This document shows, piece after piece, positions 1-8,693 of a stretch of DNA of 34,765 bases. The position numbers and the translations under genes are program-made. This stretch comes from Sphingobacteriaceae bacterium (GTDB lineage Bacteria > Bacteroidota > Bacteroidia > Sphingobacteriales > Sphingobacteriaceae): the NCBI GenBank assembly GCA_019751895.1, contig JAIEMU010000046.1, forward strand, positions 1 to 34,765, given 5' to 3'. Numbering within the stretch: the first letter of the stretch is position 1; every line of letters starts with the position of its first letter. Below the pieces are notes generated by a model, which saw only the letters and a program-made list of their open reading frames with translations, searched no databases and was not told the origin of the DNA.

Positions 1-1
1 G

Positions 2-589
2 GTAAAACCAGTGCCAAAAGACATTGTGGAGGTATTGAAGCACGAAACACGCTACATTTCTTTTTCCACAAAGCAAAAAGTTAGCATTCGCAATCGCTAT
101 AAAAGTCCACAAAGTTTGGGTTTGGATAGATGGGCAAAGGTAATTGCAGCACATCAATTATATCCCCATCAAAATTGTTTGTTGATAGATGCGGGCACTT
201 GCCTCACTTACGATGTGCTAACGGCAAGCAGCGAGTACTTTGGTGGAAGTATAAGTTTGGGGATAGCGATGCGTTTGAAAGCGTTAAACCATTATACATC
301 GGCTTTGCCTTTGGTAGATAGACCCCAAAAAGGGAAGAAGATACCGAAAGGAACAAATACTGAAAACGCAATTTTGAATGGTGTTTTGCAAGGTTTTCTG
401 CATGAGGTAAGGGGGGTTATTGCAGAAACAAACGAGCAATATCCACAATGTAAAATATTGATTACAGGTGGCGACTCGGATTTTTTGCGTAAAGAATTAA
501 AAAAAAATACATTTGCTTCGCAAATTGATTATAATAAATATTTGGTTTTAAAAGGATTAAATGAAGTTATTAAACTTACCTATGTATAA
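2..589 (+). CDS. coaX: Type III pantothenate kinase, 5'-truncated by the window edge
   Basis: Frame is open to the window edge. Motifs LGLDRWAKVIAAHQLYP, LLIDAGTCLTYDVL, GGSISLGIAMRLKAL and ILITGGDS are typical of CoaX. The N-terminal DxGNT segment is missing, so the GTG at 11 is probably not the real start. Confidence 0.93.
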   Translation, partial: VKPVPKDIVEVLKHETRYISFSTKQKVSIRNRYKSPQSLGLDRWAKVIAAHQLYPHQNCLLIDAGTCLTYDVLTASSEYFGGSISLGIAMRLKALNHYTSALPLVDRPQKGKKIPKGTNTENAILNGVLQGFLHEVRGVIAETNEQYPQCKILITGGDSDFLRKELKKNTFASQIDYNKYLVLKGLNEVIKLTYV

Positions 590-1871
590 AAAAATTATCG
601 GCTTGGTCAGCTTATTTGTTTGGCTAGGTGTGCAGACAAATGCGCAAATTACCATTCAATCGCCGTATTCAAAATTTGGTATCGGAAATTTAAAAGCACA
701 ACCTAGTGCACAAACCCGTGCCATTGGTGGTTTGGCTACCGCAATTGGTTCCTTAACTACGTATAGTTCTGTAATTAACATGCAAAATCCAGCGTCTTAT
801 GTGGGTTTGTATAGTACTACGGTTGATGTGGGTGCTATTGCCAATTTTACCACTTTAGCGCAAAATGGGCATCCTGCCGAAAAAAGTTTTACAGGAAATT
901 TCAGCCATTTAGCATTGGGTTTCAATACCAGCAAAAAATCGGGATTAAGTTTTGGCTTGGTTCCTTATTCGGAGTTGGGTTATGATATTAAAAATAGCAT
1001 AAAAATTGACACCATGAATGTAGATCAGATTTATCGTGGCGAAGGCGGTTTGTCGAAAGCTTACATGGGTTTTGGGCATCGCATTGGTGAAAAATTAAGC
1101 GTAGGTTTGAATGTTGAGTATGTGTTTGGTAACTTGTTGTCCACCAAGTCGGTTGAGTTTCCAGCAGACCGCAATGTAATCAGTTCTCGCATGCAGCAAA
1201 AAAATAGTGTGGGTGGTTTAACACTTTCTTATGGTGCGCAATATGCAACCAAATGGCGCAAAACAACCGTAACTTTTGGTTATTCAGGATCGATGCCTAC
1301 CAATATTAATTCAAAATCGACTGAAATTTTAACACAATATGCAAGAGATTCGGGCGGAAATGAAAGCTCGGCTTTGGATACTTTACAGAACATTCAAAAA
1401 GATAAAGTAGCTTTTAAAATACCAATGACACATAATTTTGGTGTTGTTTTTCACCAAGATAATAAATGGATGTTGGGAGCGGATTTGAGAACAGGAAACT
1501 GGTCGAAATATTCGGTAGGTGGACAAAATCAAGGTTTGCAAGACAGTTGGGGCTTGTCGTTGGGTGGTCAAATTATTCCCGACATCACCTCAATAGGTAG
1601 TTATTTTAACCGTGTTGAATACAGAGCGGGGTTTATGTACGACAAAACCTATGTACGTTTCAACAATCAAGATATTAAACAAATGGCCTTCACTGTTGGT
1701 TTAGGTTTGCCTTTGGCGTCCAATCGTTTTTCGTTTTATAAAATGAACATAGCAGCCGAATTTGGCAATAAGGGTTCTTTGACCAATAATTTGATTAAAG
1801 AAAATTATGTGAATATTCATTTTGGCATCACTTTAAACGATACTTGGTTTAGAAGATACAAATTTGACTAA
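582..1871 (+). CDS. Outer-membrane beta-barrel-like hypothetical protein
   Basis: Signal peptide MYKKIIGLVSLFVWLGVQTNAQ if started at ATG 582 (the ORF track starts at 561). Alternating beta-strand composition with an aromatic C-terminus. Overlaps the coaX stop by 8 nt. Confidence 0.75.
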   Translation: MYKKIIGLVSLFVWLGVQTNAQITIQSPYSKFGIGNLKAQPSAQTRAIGGLATAIGSLTTYSSVINMQNPASYVGLYSTTVDVGAIANFTTLAQNGHPAEKSFTGNFSHLALGFNTSKKSGLSFGLVPYSELGYDIKNSIKIDTMNVDQIYRGEGGLSKAYMGFGHRIGEKLSVGLNVEYVFGNLLSTKSVEFPADRNVISSRMQQKNSVGGLTLSYGAQYATKWRKTTVTFGYSGSMPTNINSKSTEILTQYARDSGGNESSALDTLQNIQKDKVAFKIPMTHNFGVVFHQDNKWMLGADLRTGNWSKYSVGGQNQGLQDSWGLSLGGQIIPDITSIGSYFNRVEYRAGFMYDKTYVRFNNQDIKQMAFTVGLGLPLASNRFSFYKMNIAAEFGNKGSLTNNLIKENYVNIHFGITLNDTWFRRYKFD

Positions 1872-2429
1872 ATGTTGAAATCAAAAAAGCATTTGATTTT
1901 TGTTTTTTTTGTCGCTTTAAGCGCCTGCAATAGCGATGATTTTAAACAAGCCGCTACGATAAAAGTGAGTAAGGAAGCGTTGAGTGTCGACCGTTCCTAT
2001 GATGTAGATGTAGTTTATAGCGACTCGGCAGTGGTGAAAGCCAAAGGCAAAGCGCCAATATTGGATAAAATAACACCAAAAACGGGCATGCCTTATCAAG
2101 AAATGCCGAAAGGTGTTTTTATTGAATTTTATGACGCCAATCTTCAGGTTACAGGTTCACTTTCTTCGGGCTATGCTTTGAAAAAAGAAAATGAAAGACA
2201 AACCGTTTTTAGAAAAAATGTAATTCTTAAAGGACCCAAAGGGAGTTATCAAACCGAAGAATTAATTTGGGACGAAAACACAAGAATGTACAGTTCGCCA
2301 AGTGGCACTTTTACTCAAATAGATGGCACAAGCCTATCAGGTAGTAATTTTTCGGCAGATCAAAAGTTTACCAACATACACATGAACAATGGAAATGGGG
2401 TAGGTTTTTTGAAAAATGGAATCGAATAA
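1872..2429 (+). CDS. lptC: LPS export periplasmic protein LptC-like lipoprotein
   Basis: Lipobox-like ALSACNSD. Typical LptC sequence MPKGVFIEFYDANLQVTGSLSSGYALKKENERQTVFRKNVIL...QTEELIWDE. Confidence 0.85.
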   Translation: MLKSKKHLIFVFFVALSACNSDDFKQAATIKVSKEALSVDRSYDVDVVYSDSAVVKAKGKAPILDKITPKTGMPYQEMPKGVFIEFYDANLQVTGSLSSGYALKKENERQTVFRKNVILKGPKGSYQTEELIWDENTRMYSSPSGTFTQIDGTSLSGSNFSADQKFTNIHMNNGNGVGFLKNGIE

Positions 2430-2512
2430 ATTATAAAATTAACCTTTTTTAATTAAAGTACTTTTTTTTTGTCAAAATTTGTATCTTGCGCACTTTAAAA
2501 AAATAAAAGAAT

Positions 2513-4606
2513 ATGGGAATAATGACATTTTTACGCGAGCGTGCCGGCTATATATTGGTAGGTACAATCGGTTTTTCAATCGTTGCATTTTTAGTGGGCG
2601 ATGCAATCAGCGTAGGCTCTCCGTTTTGGGCTGATTCACAAAGAGTAGTAGGTACAATTGATGGAGTAGATGTTAAAATCGAAGACTTTAGTCCTAAAGT
2701 AGAAGAGAATTTAAACAGATTGAAACAACAATACGGCATGGCAAACGGTGCACAATTGCAATCGATGGCCGTGGATAATGCATGGAATGCAGAAATGTCG
2801 AATATTCTTTTGAAGAAAGAATATGAAAGATTAGGATTGACCATTTCAGGTGATGAATTATTTGATTTGCTTCAAGGCGAAAATCCAAGTCCGATTATTG
2901 TTCAGTATTTTGGCAACAAACAAACCGGTCAAATTGATAGAGCAACCATTATCAATTCATTGAAAGAGCAAACTAAAAATGCTGAATTGAAAAAACAATG
3001 GGACATGTTGAAAGACCAAATCGAAAAAGAAGCTTTGCAAAACAAATACAGCAACTTGGTTCGTAATTCGGTTTACGTTACGTCTTTAGAAGCCAATGAT
3101 GAGCACATCAACAGAAATAAATTGGCGAATTTTAAATATGTAGCTTTAGATTATAGCAGTGTAGCGGACAACAGCATCAAGTTAACGGATGAAGATTATT
3201 CAGATTATTATGCTAAAAACAAAAAACGTTTTGAAAACCCTGTTGAAACTAGATCTTTTAACTTTGTTTCTTTTCCTTTAAAAGCTTCAAAAGAAGATTC
3301 TTTAGCGATTAAACAAAACATAGAGAAATTGGCGTTGGATTTTAAAACCACTAAAAACGATTCGTTGTTTGCTGCGGTAAATTCGGATGTACAAGTTCCT
3401 TATGCTTACTTAGCCAAATCAAACCTGCCTTCAGGTCTTGATTCAGTAGTGTTCAACTATCCTGCGGGTAGTTATTATGGACCTAAATTGATTGGCAATT
3501 CGTACCGATTGATTAAAATTGTAGGTGCTCGTATCTCTCCAGATTCGGTAAAAGCAAGTCATATATTATTAGACCCAGCCAAAATGGGTGGATTAGATAA
3601 AGCTAAAAAAACTGCCGATTCATTAAAAGCGGTTGTTTTAGGCGGTGGCGATTTTGCACAATTGGCAAGTATTTATGGAACGGATGGCACCAAAGAAAAA
3701 GGAGGTTCATTGGGTACTTTTGGTCGTGGAAACATGGTTGCTGAATTTGAAGACGCTGCTTTTGGAGGTAGAATAGGAGAAATTAAAATCGTAACGACTC
3801 AATTTGGGGTACATCTTATTAAAATTGAAAATCAAAAAGGATCGTCAAAAGTGGTGAAATTAGCTTACATAGAAAAAGCAATTGCACCAAGCACCAAAAC
3901 ACAAACTGCGGCTTATCGTTTGGCACAATCTTTTTTCACAGATTTGAAGCCTGAAAGCTTTAATTCAGCTGCAAAAAGCAAAGGTTTGACCGTAGCTTTA
4001 GCCGAGAACGTAAGTTCAAGCCAAGGATATGTACAAGGAATGTTAAATCCTCGTCAGTTGATTCGTGAAGGATACGAAGCCAAACAAGGTGAAGTATTGC
4101 CTCAGGTATATCAAATGGACGATAGTTATGTAGTAGCTCGATTGATTTCGATTAAACCAAAAGGAACTCTAGCATTAGAGGAGGTTAAAAAAGACATCGA
4201 ACCGATGGTGCGCAATGCTGCAAAAGCAAAAATTTTGGTAGAGAAATTAAACAATGCCTTAAAAGGAACTAACGATTTGAACGCTGTGGCGCAAAAATTA
4301 GGTAAAGTAGTTACGCCAGTTCAAAATGTGGTATTTGCAAATCCAATTATTCCAGGATTGGCACAAGAAAACAAAGTAGTAGGCGCCGTGTTTGGAAGTC
4401 AACCAAACAAAGTTTCTGCAGCTATTGAAGGACAGAGCGGTGTGTTTGCAATTAGTGTAGATGGATTTTTAAATCCTTCAGCAGCAAATGTAGCTAGTCA
4501 AAAACAAATGATGGTGTCGAGTTCAATTCAAAAAACATTGAACGCCACTTTTCAAGCTTTGCAAGATAAGAGTGCGATAAAAGACAATAGAGTTAAATTC
4601 TATTAG
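2513..4606 (+). CDS. SurA/PpiD-type peptidylprolyl isomerase with N-terminal membrane anchor
   Basis: N-terminal MTFLRERAGYILVGTIGFSIVAFLVGDA. Parvulin domain VKASHILLDPAK...DFAQLASIYGTDGTKEKGGSLGTFGRGNMVAEFEDAAFGGRIGEI...TQFGVHLIKI. Confidence 0.93.
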   Translation: MGIMTFLRERAGYILVGTIGFSIVAFLVGDAISVGSPFWADSQRVVGTIDGVDVKIEDFSPKVEENLNRLKQQYGMANGAQLQSMAVDNAWNAEMSNILLKKEYERLGLTISGDELFDLLQGENPSPIIVQYFGNKQTGQIDRATIINSLKEQTKNAELKKQWDMLKDQIEKEALQNKYSNLVRNSVYVTSLEANDEHINRNKLANFKYVALDYSSVADNSIKLTDEDYSDYYAKNKKRFENPVETRSFNFVSFPLKASKEDSLAIKQNIEKLALDFKTTKNDSLFAAVNSDVQVPYAYLAKSNLPSGLDSVVFNYPAGSYYGPKLIGNSYRLIKIVGARISPDSVKASHILLDPAKMGGLDKAKKTADSLKAVVLGGGDFAQLASIYGTDGTKEKGGSLGTFGRGNMVAEFEDAAFGGRIGEIKIVTTQFGVHLIKIENQKGSSKVVKLAYIEKAIAPSTKTQTAAYRLAQSFFTDLKPESFNSAAKSKGLTVALAENVSSSQGYVQGMLNPRQLIREGYEAKQGEVLPQVYQMDDSYVVARLISIKPKGTLALEEVKKDIEPMVRNAAKAKILVEKLNNALKGTNDLNAVAQKLGKVVTPVQNVVFANPIIPGLAQENKVVGAVFGSQPNKVSAAIEGQSGVFAISVDGFLNPSAANVASQKQMMVSSSIQKTLNATFQALQDKSAIKDNRVKFY

Positions 4607-4627
4607 TATTTTTAATTAGTTTTGTAG

Positions 4628-4670
4628 CCGTGTAGCCTTTTTAATAAGGTTACACGGTTTTTTATTTTTT
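4628..4670 (+). terminator. Rho-independent-like terminator after the PPIase gene
   Basis: Stem CCGTGTAGCC (4628-4637) pairs with GGTTACACGG (4648-4657), with one G-T pair, followed by TTTTTTATTTTTT. Confidence 0.85.
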
Positions 4671-4675
4671 ATAGC

Positions 4676-5191
4676 ATGGAAATTCAAGAAAACTTTGTGA
4701 ATAAAGTAGCATCAAGCGGTTTAATAACCTTAAATCTTGAAGACTACTACGATAAAAACGAACGTGTAGTTTATGATTTGAAAGATAACCTTTTTAAAGG
4801 TTTGATTTTGAAAGAGCAGGATTTTAGGGCTTTTGTAAAAGATAACGATTGGAAAGCCTATGCGGGTAAAAATGTAGCTATTGTGTGCAGCGCAGATGCT
4901 ATTGTGCCTACTTGGGCCTACATGTTGTTGGCAACCAAGCTAAAACCTTATGTCAATGAATTGGTGTTTGGTGGTTTGGAGGCTTTAGAAGCGGTGCTGT
5001 TTACCAAAAAGCTAGCCACTTTAGATTTGGCGCAATATGCCGACCAAAGGGTGGTTGTAAAAGGTTGTGCCGATTTTGATGTACCCATCGCAGCTTATGT
5101 TGAAATTTCAAACTTGCTGTTGCCTGTTGTAAAAAGCATTATGTATGGCGAACCTTGCTCTACGGTGCCAATTTTTAAAAGAAAAGATTAA
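4676..5191 (+). CDS. DUF2480 family protein
   Basis: 171 aa. NKVASSGLITLNLEDYYDKNERVVYDLKDNLFKGLILKEQDFRAFVKDNDW is typical of this Bacteroidetes family. Confidence 0.8.
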   Translation: MEIQENFVNKVASSGLITLNLEDYYDKNERVVYDLKDNLFKGLILKEQDFRAFVKDNDWKAYAGKNVAIVCSADAIVPTWAYMLLATKLKPYVNELVFGGLEALEAVLFTKKLATLDLAQYADQRVVVKGCADFDVPIAAYVEISNLLLPVVKSIMYGEPCSTVPIFKRKD

Positions 5192-5221
5192 CAATTATTA
5201 CCTAATTTTAAAACAATCAAG

Positions 5222-6001
5222 ATGAAAAAAATAATTTTATTAGTTGGGATTTTTCTTGTCAATTTTCATGTTTTGGCGCAAGATTTGAAATTAAAAAAAG
5301 AAGTGGTTTTTCAGGAAGGAGAGGTTTTAACCTATAAGTTGAAATATGGTTTTATCACCGCGGGGGAAGGGAAAATCAAAATTTTACCATCCGATTTGAT
5401 GTTTGACACCAAACCTACTTATCGCATTTCGGTTGATGTGCGTACTTCAGGGACTTTTGATATTTTTTATAAAATCCGTGACCACTACGATTCGTATGTA
5501 GATAGACAAAATTTAACCCCTTATTTTTATCAAGAAAACATTAGAGAGGGAAGGTATCAAAGACAAGATAAAGCTCGTTTTTATCAAGATACTAAAAAAG
5601 TAGTTTCCAATCGTGGAAATTTTGATACCGAAACCAATCAAACTTTCGATTTGGTATCAACCTATTATTTTGCAAGAAATTTAGACTTGTCGAAAACCAA
5701 AATTGGGGATAGAATTAAATTCAACTATTTCTTAGGAGATGCCATCTCAACCTTGCAAATTGAATATGTAGGTAGAGAGGTTATAGAAACCAAAATTGGC
5801 AAATTAAAATGCTTGAAATTCATTCCCTCAATCAATCCTGGAAGGGTGTTTAAAAAAGATAGTAAAATGTTTCTTTGGGTAACAGACGATGAAAACAGAA
5901 TTCCTGTAAAGGCAGAAGTGGAAATTTTAGTAGGTTCTGTAAAATTAGAAATTGACGCTGTGAATGGACTGAAACATCCTTTATCTGTACAAGAAAATTA
6001 A
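5222..6001 (+). CDS. DUF3108 domain-containing protein
   Basis: Signal peptide, then FQEGEVLTYKLKYGFITAGEGKI...YRISVDVRTSGTFDIFYKIRDHYDSYVD...GKLKCLKFIPSI. Confidence 0.82.
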   Translation: MKKIILLVGIFLVNFHVLAQDLKLKKEVVFQEGEVLTYKLKYGFITAGEGKIKILPSDLMFDTKPTYRISVDVRTSGTFDIFYKIRDHYDSYVDRQNLTPYFYQENIREGRYQRQDKARFYQDTKKVVSNRGNFDTETNQTFDLVSTYYFARNLDLSKTKIGDRIKFNYFLGDAISTLQIEYVGREVIETKIGKLKCLKFIPSINPGRVFKKDSKMFLWVTDDENRIPVKAEVEILVGSVKLEIDAVNGLKHPLSVQEN

Positions 6002-6004
6002 AAT

Positions 6005-6568
6005 ATGATAGAAATTCAAGGTGTGCTGGTGCATGAAGATGTGGTGAGCGAAAATTTTGTTTGTAACCTCAATAAGTGTAAAGGCATTTGCTGTATTGAA
6101 GGTGATTCGGGTGCGCCATTGGAGGCTTCAGAAGTAAATATTTTGCAAGAAATTTACCCAAAAATAAAACATTTGCTTTCTGAAAAAGGAATTACGGCGA
6201 TTGAAGAGCAAGGCACTTCGGTAGTAGATAGCGATGGCGATTTGACCACGCCTTGTGTAGATACCAATAAAGAATGTGCTTATGTAACTTTTGAAAATGG
6301 AATTACCAAATGTGGAATTGAAAAAGCCTACGAGCAAGGTTTGGTAGCTTGGAAAAAACCCATTTCTTGCCATCTTTATCCCATCCGCATTACGGCATAT
6401 CCCCAGTTTGATGTGTTGAATTACGACAGATGGCACATTTGTAAAGATGCTTGTTCATTTGGCAGAGAATTAAAAGTACCTGTGTATCAGTTTTTAAAAG
6501 AACCATTGATAAGAAAATATGGAGCGGAATGGTACACAGAATTAGAAAATACCGTTAAAACAATTTAA
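6005..6568 (+). CDS. DUF3109 family protein (Cys-rich)
   Basis: CNLNKCKGICCIEGDSGAPLEASE, CGIEKAYEQGLVAWKKPISCHLYPIRI and WHICKDACSFG. Confidence 0.85.
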   Translation: MIEIQGVLVHEDVVSENFVCNLNKCKGICCIEGDSGAPLEASEVNILQEIYPKIKHLLSEKGITAIEEQGTSVVDSDGDLTTPCVDTNKECAYVTFENGITKCGIEKAYEQGLVAWKKPISCHLYPIRITAYPQFDVLNYDRWHICKDACSFGRELKVPVYQFLKEPLIRKYGAEWYTELENTVKTI

Positions 6569-6580
6569 ATACAAAATATT

Positions 6581-7441
6581 TTGAAAGGAATAATTTTAGC
6601 AGGTGGCAGTGGCACAAGGTTGCACCCACTTACCTTGGTAATGAGTAAACAAATGATGCCTGTTTACGACAAGCCGATGATTTACTATCCTTTGTCAACC
6701 TTAATGTTGGCGGGAATTAAAGAAATTTTAATTATTTCTACCCCCCACGATTTGCCTAATTTCGAGAAATTACTTGGAGATGGAAGTCGTTTGGGTTGTA
6801 AATTTAGTTATGCTGTACAACACGAACCCAATGGATTGGCGCAAGCCTTTGTAATTGGCGCCGATTTTATTGGCAACGATAGCGTGGCCTTGGTGTTGGG
6901 CGATAATATTTTTTATGGTGATGGAATGGCAAAATTATTACAAGCAAGCAGTAAGCCCGAAGGAGGAGTGGTGTTTGCCTATCCTGTTTCTGATCCTGAA
7001 CGTTATGGGGTAGTAGAATTTGATGCGCAAAAAAATGCAATTTCGATAGAAGAAAAACCTGAACAACCCAAATCAGATTATGCAGTGCCTGGACTTTATT
7101 TTTACGACAATTCGGTAGTAGAAATTGCTAAAAATATACAGCCCTCTGCCCGTGGAGAATATGAAATTACGGATGTAAATAAAGTGTATTTAGCACAAGG
7201 TAAACTCAAAGTAGGGGTTTTGAGTAGAGGAACCGCTTGGTTAGATACAGGAACTTTTGCGTCTTTGATGCAGGCAGGTCAGTTTGTGCAAATCATTGAA
7301 GAACGACAAGGTTTGAAAATTGGTTGCATTGAAGAGGTTGCTTTTAGAATGGGGTTTATTGATGCAGCACAATTGAAAAACATTGCCAATCCACTTGTTA
7401 AAAGCGGTTATGGCACGTATTTGTTAAGGTTGATTAAATAA
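6581..7441 (+). CDS. rfbA: Glucose-1-phosphate thymidylyltransferase
   Basis: [45 protein letters not shown]...LGDNIFYG...VPGLYFYDN...[12 protein letters not shown] start. Confidence 0.95.
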   Translation: MKGIILAGGSGTRLHPLTLVMSKQMMPVYDKPMIYYPLSTLMLAGIKEILIISTPHDLPNFEKLLGDGSRLGCKFSYAVQHEPNGLAQAFVIGADFIGNDSVALVLGDNIFYGDGMAKLLQASSKPEGGVVFAYPVSDPERYGVVEFDAQKNAISIEEKPEQPKSDYAVPGLYFYDNSVVEIAKNIQPSARGEYEITDVNKVYLAQGKLKVGVLSRGTAWLDTGTFASLMQAGQFVQIIEERQGLKIGCIEEVAFRMGFIDAAQLKNIANPLVKSGYGTYLLRLIK

Positions 7442-7468
7442 TCCTTTTGGGAATTTATATGTAGGTTT

Positions 7469-7502
7469 TTGACCTCGTTTTTATAAAATAATGCTACATT
7501 TG
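7469..7502 (+). promoter_or_regulatory. Putative Bacteroidetes-type promoter upstream of gmd
   Basis: Exact TAnnTTTG match TACATTTG at 7495-7502. TTG at 7469-7471 with 23-nt spacing, at the long end of the described range. Lies 28 bp upstream of the gmd ATG. Confidence 0.5.
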
Positions 7503-7529
7503 TAGCTAAAACATAATTTTTTAAAAACA

Positions 7530-8675
7530 ATGAAGGTAGCTTTAGTAACTGGTGTAACTGGACAAGATGGTGCGTATTTAGCAGAATTTTTGTTGAAAAA
7601 AGGATATTTTGTGCATGGGGTGAAACGCCGTTCATCGAGTTTCAATACCGAAAGAATTGATCATCTCTATCAAGACCAACACGAAGGAACTTCAAATTTT
7701 AAATTACATTATGGCGATTTAACAGATTCTACCAATTTAATTCGCATCATTCAAGAAACGCAACCGGATGAAATTTACAACCTAGCGGCGATGAGCCATG
7801 TAAAAGTAAGTTTCGATACACCAGAATATACGGCAAATGCCGATGGTATAGGTACTTTACGTTTGCTAGAAGCACTAAGGATTTTAAATTTAGCAAAAAA
7901 AACAAAGTTATATCAAGCCTCTACTTCTGAATTGTATGGCTTGGTACAGGCGGTGCCACAAAGCGAAACCACGCCATTTTATCCTCGCTCACCTTATGCG
8001 GTAGCCAAAATTTATGGCTATTGGATAACGGTTAATTATCGTGAAGCCTACAATATGTTTGCTTGTAATGGTATTCTGTTTAACCACGAAAGCCCTTTAA
8101 GAGGCGAAACTTTTGTGACTCGAAAAATTACACAAGCAGCAGCTAAAATTGTATTGGGCTTGCAAAAATGTCTGTACTTAGGTAATCTTTCTGCGCAACG
8201 TGACTGGGGGCATGCCAAAGATTATATCGAAGCCATGTGGCTGATTTTGCAACAAGAAAAAGCCGAAGATTATGTAATTGCCACAGGGGTAACCACCACG
8301 GTAAGAGAATTTGTGAAAATGACTTTCGCTGAATTGGGAATTACCATTGAATTTAGTGGAAAAGATGCCAACGAAATAGGTGTAATTATTGATGTAGATG
8401 ACCAAAAAGTAAAAGAATTAGGCTTGGTAGCCGACGGTTTGAAATTGGGCACTACGGTAGTTAGAGTAGATGAGGAATATTATAGACCTACTGAAGTAGA
8501 TTTACTTTTGGGCGACCCTACCAAAGCTAAAACACAATTAGGTTGGAAACCAAAATACGATTTAGAAGCTTTAGTAAAAGAAATGACACATGCAGATTTA
8601 AAACTCATGAAAAAAGAAGAATACCTTAAAAAAGGTGGTTTTAAAGTCGTTTCACATTTTGACAATCAAATTTAA
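7530..8675 (+). CDS. gmd: GDP-mannose 4,6-dehydratase
   Basis: [47 protein letters not shown]...[18 protein letters not shown]...[23 protein letters not shown]. Confidence 0.97.
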   Translation: MKVALVTGVTGQDGAYLAEFLLKKGYFVHGVKRRSSSFNTERIDHLYQDQHEGTSNFKLHYGDLTDSTNLIRIIQETQPDEIYNLAAMSHVKVSFDTPEYTANADGIGTLRLLEALRILNLAKKTKLYQASTSELYGLVQAVPQSETTPFYPRSPYAVAKIYGYWITVNYREAYNMFACNGILFNHESPLRGETFVTRKITQAAAKIVLGLQKCLYLGNLSAQRDWGHAKDYIEAMWLILQQEKAEDYVIATGVTTTVREFVKMTFAELGITIEFSGKDANEIGVIIDVDDQKVKELGLVADGLKLGTTVVRVDEEYYRPTEVDLLLGDPTKAKTQLGWKPKYDLEALVKEMTHADLKLMKKEEYLKKGGFKVVSHFDNQI

Positions 8676-8693
8676 ATTCAAACAAATCTTAGC

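Noticed and set aside
130-321. + strand ORF of 63 aa inside coaX
   Set aside because: Out-of-frame overlap with a clear CoaX reading frame.
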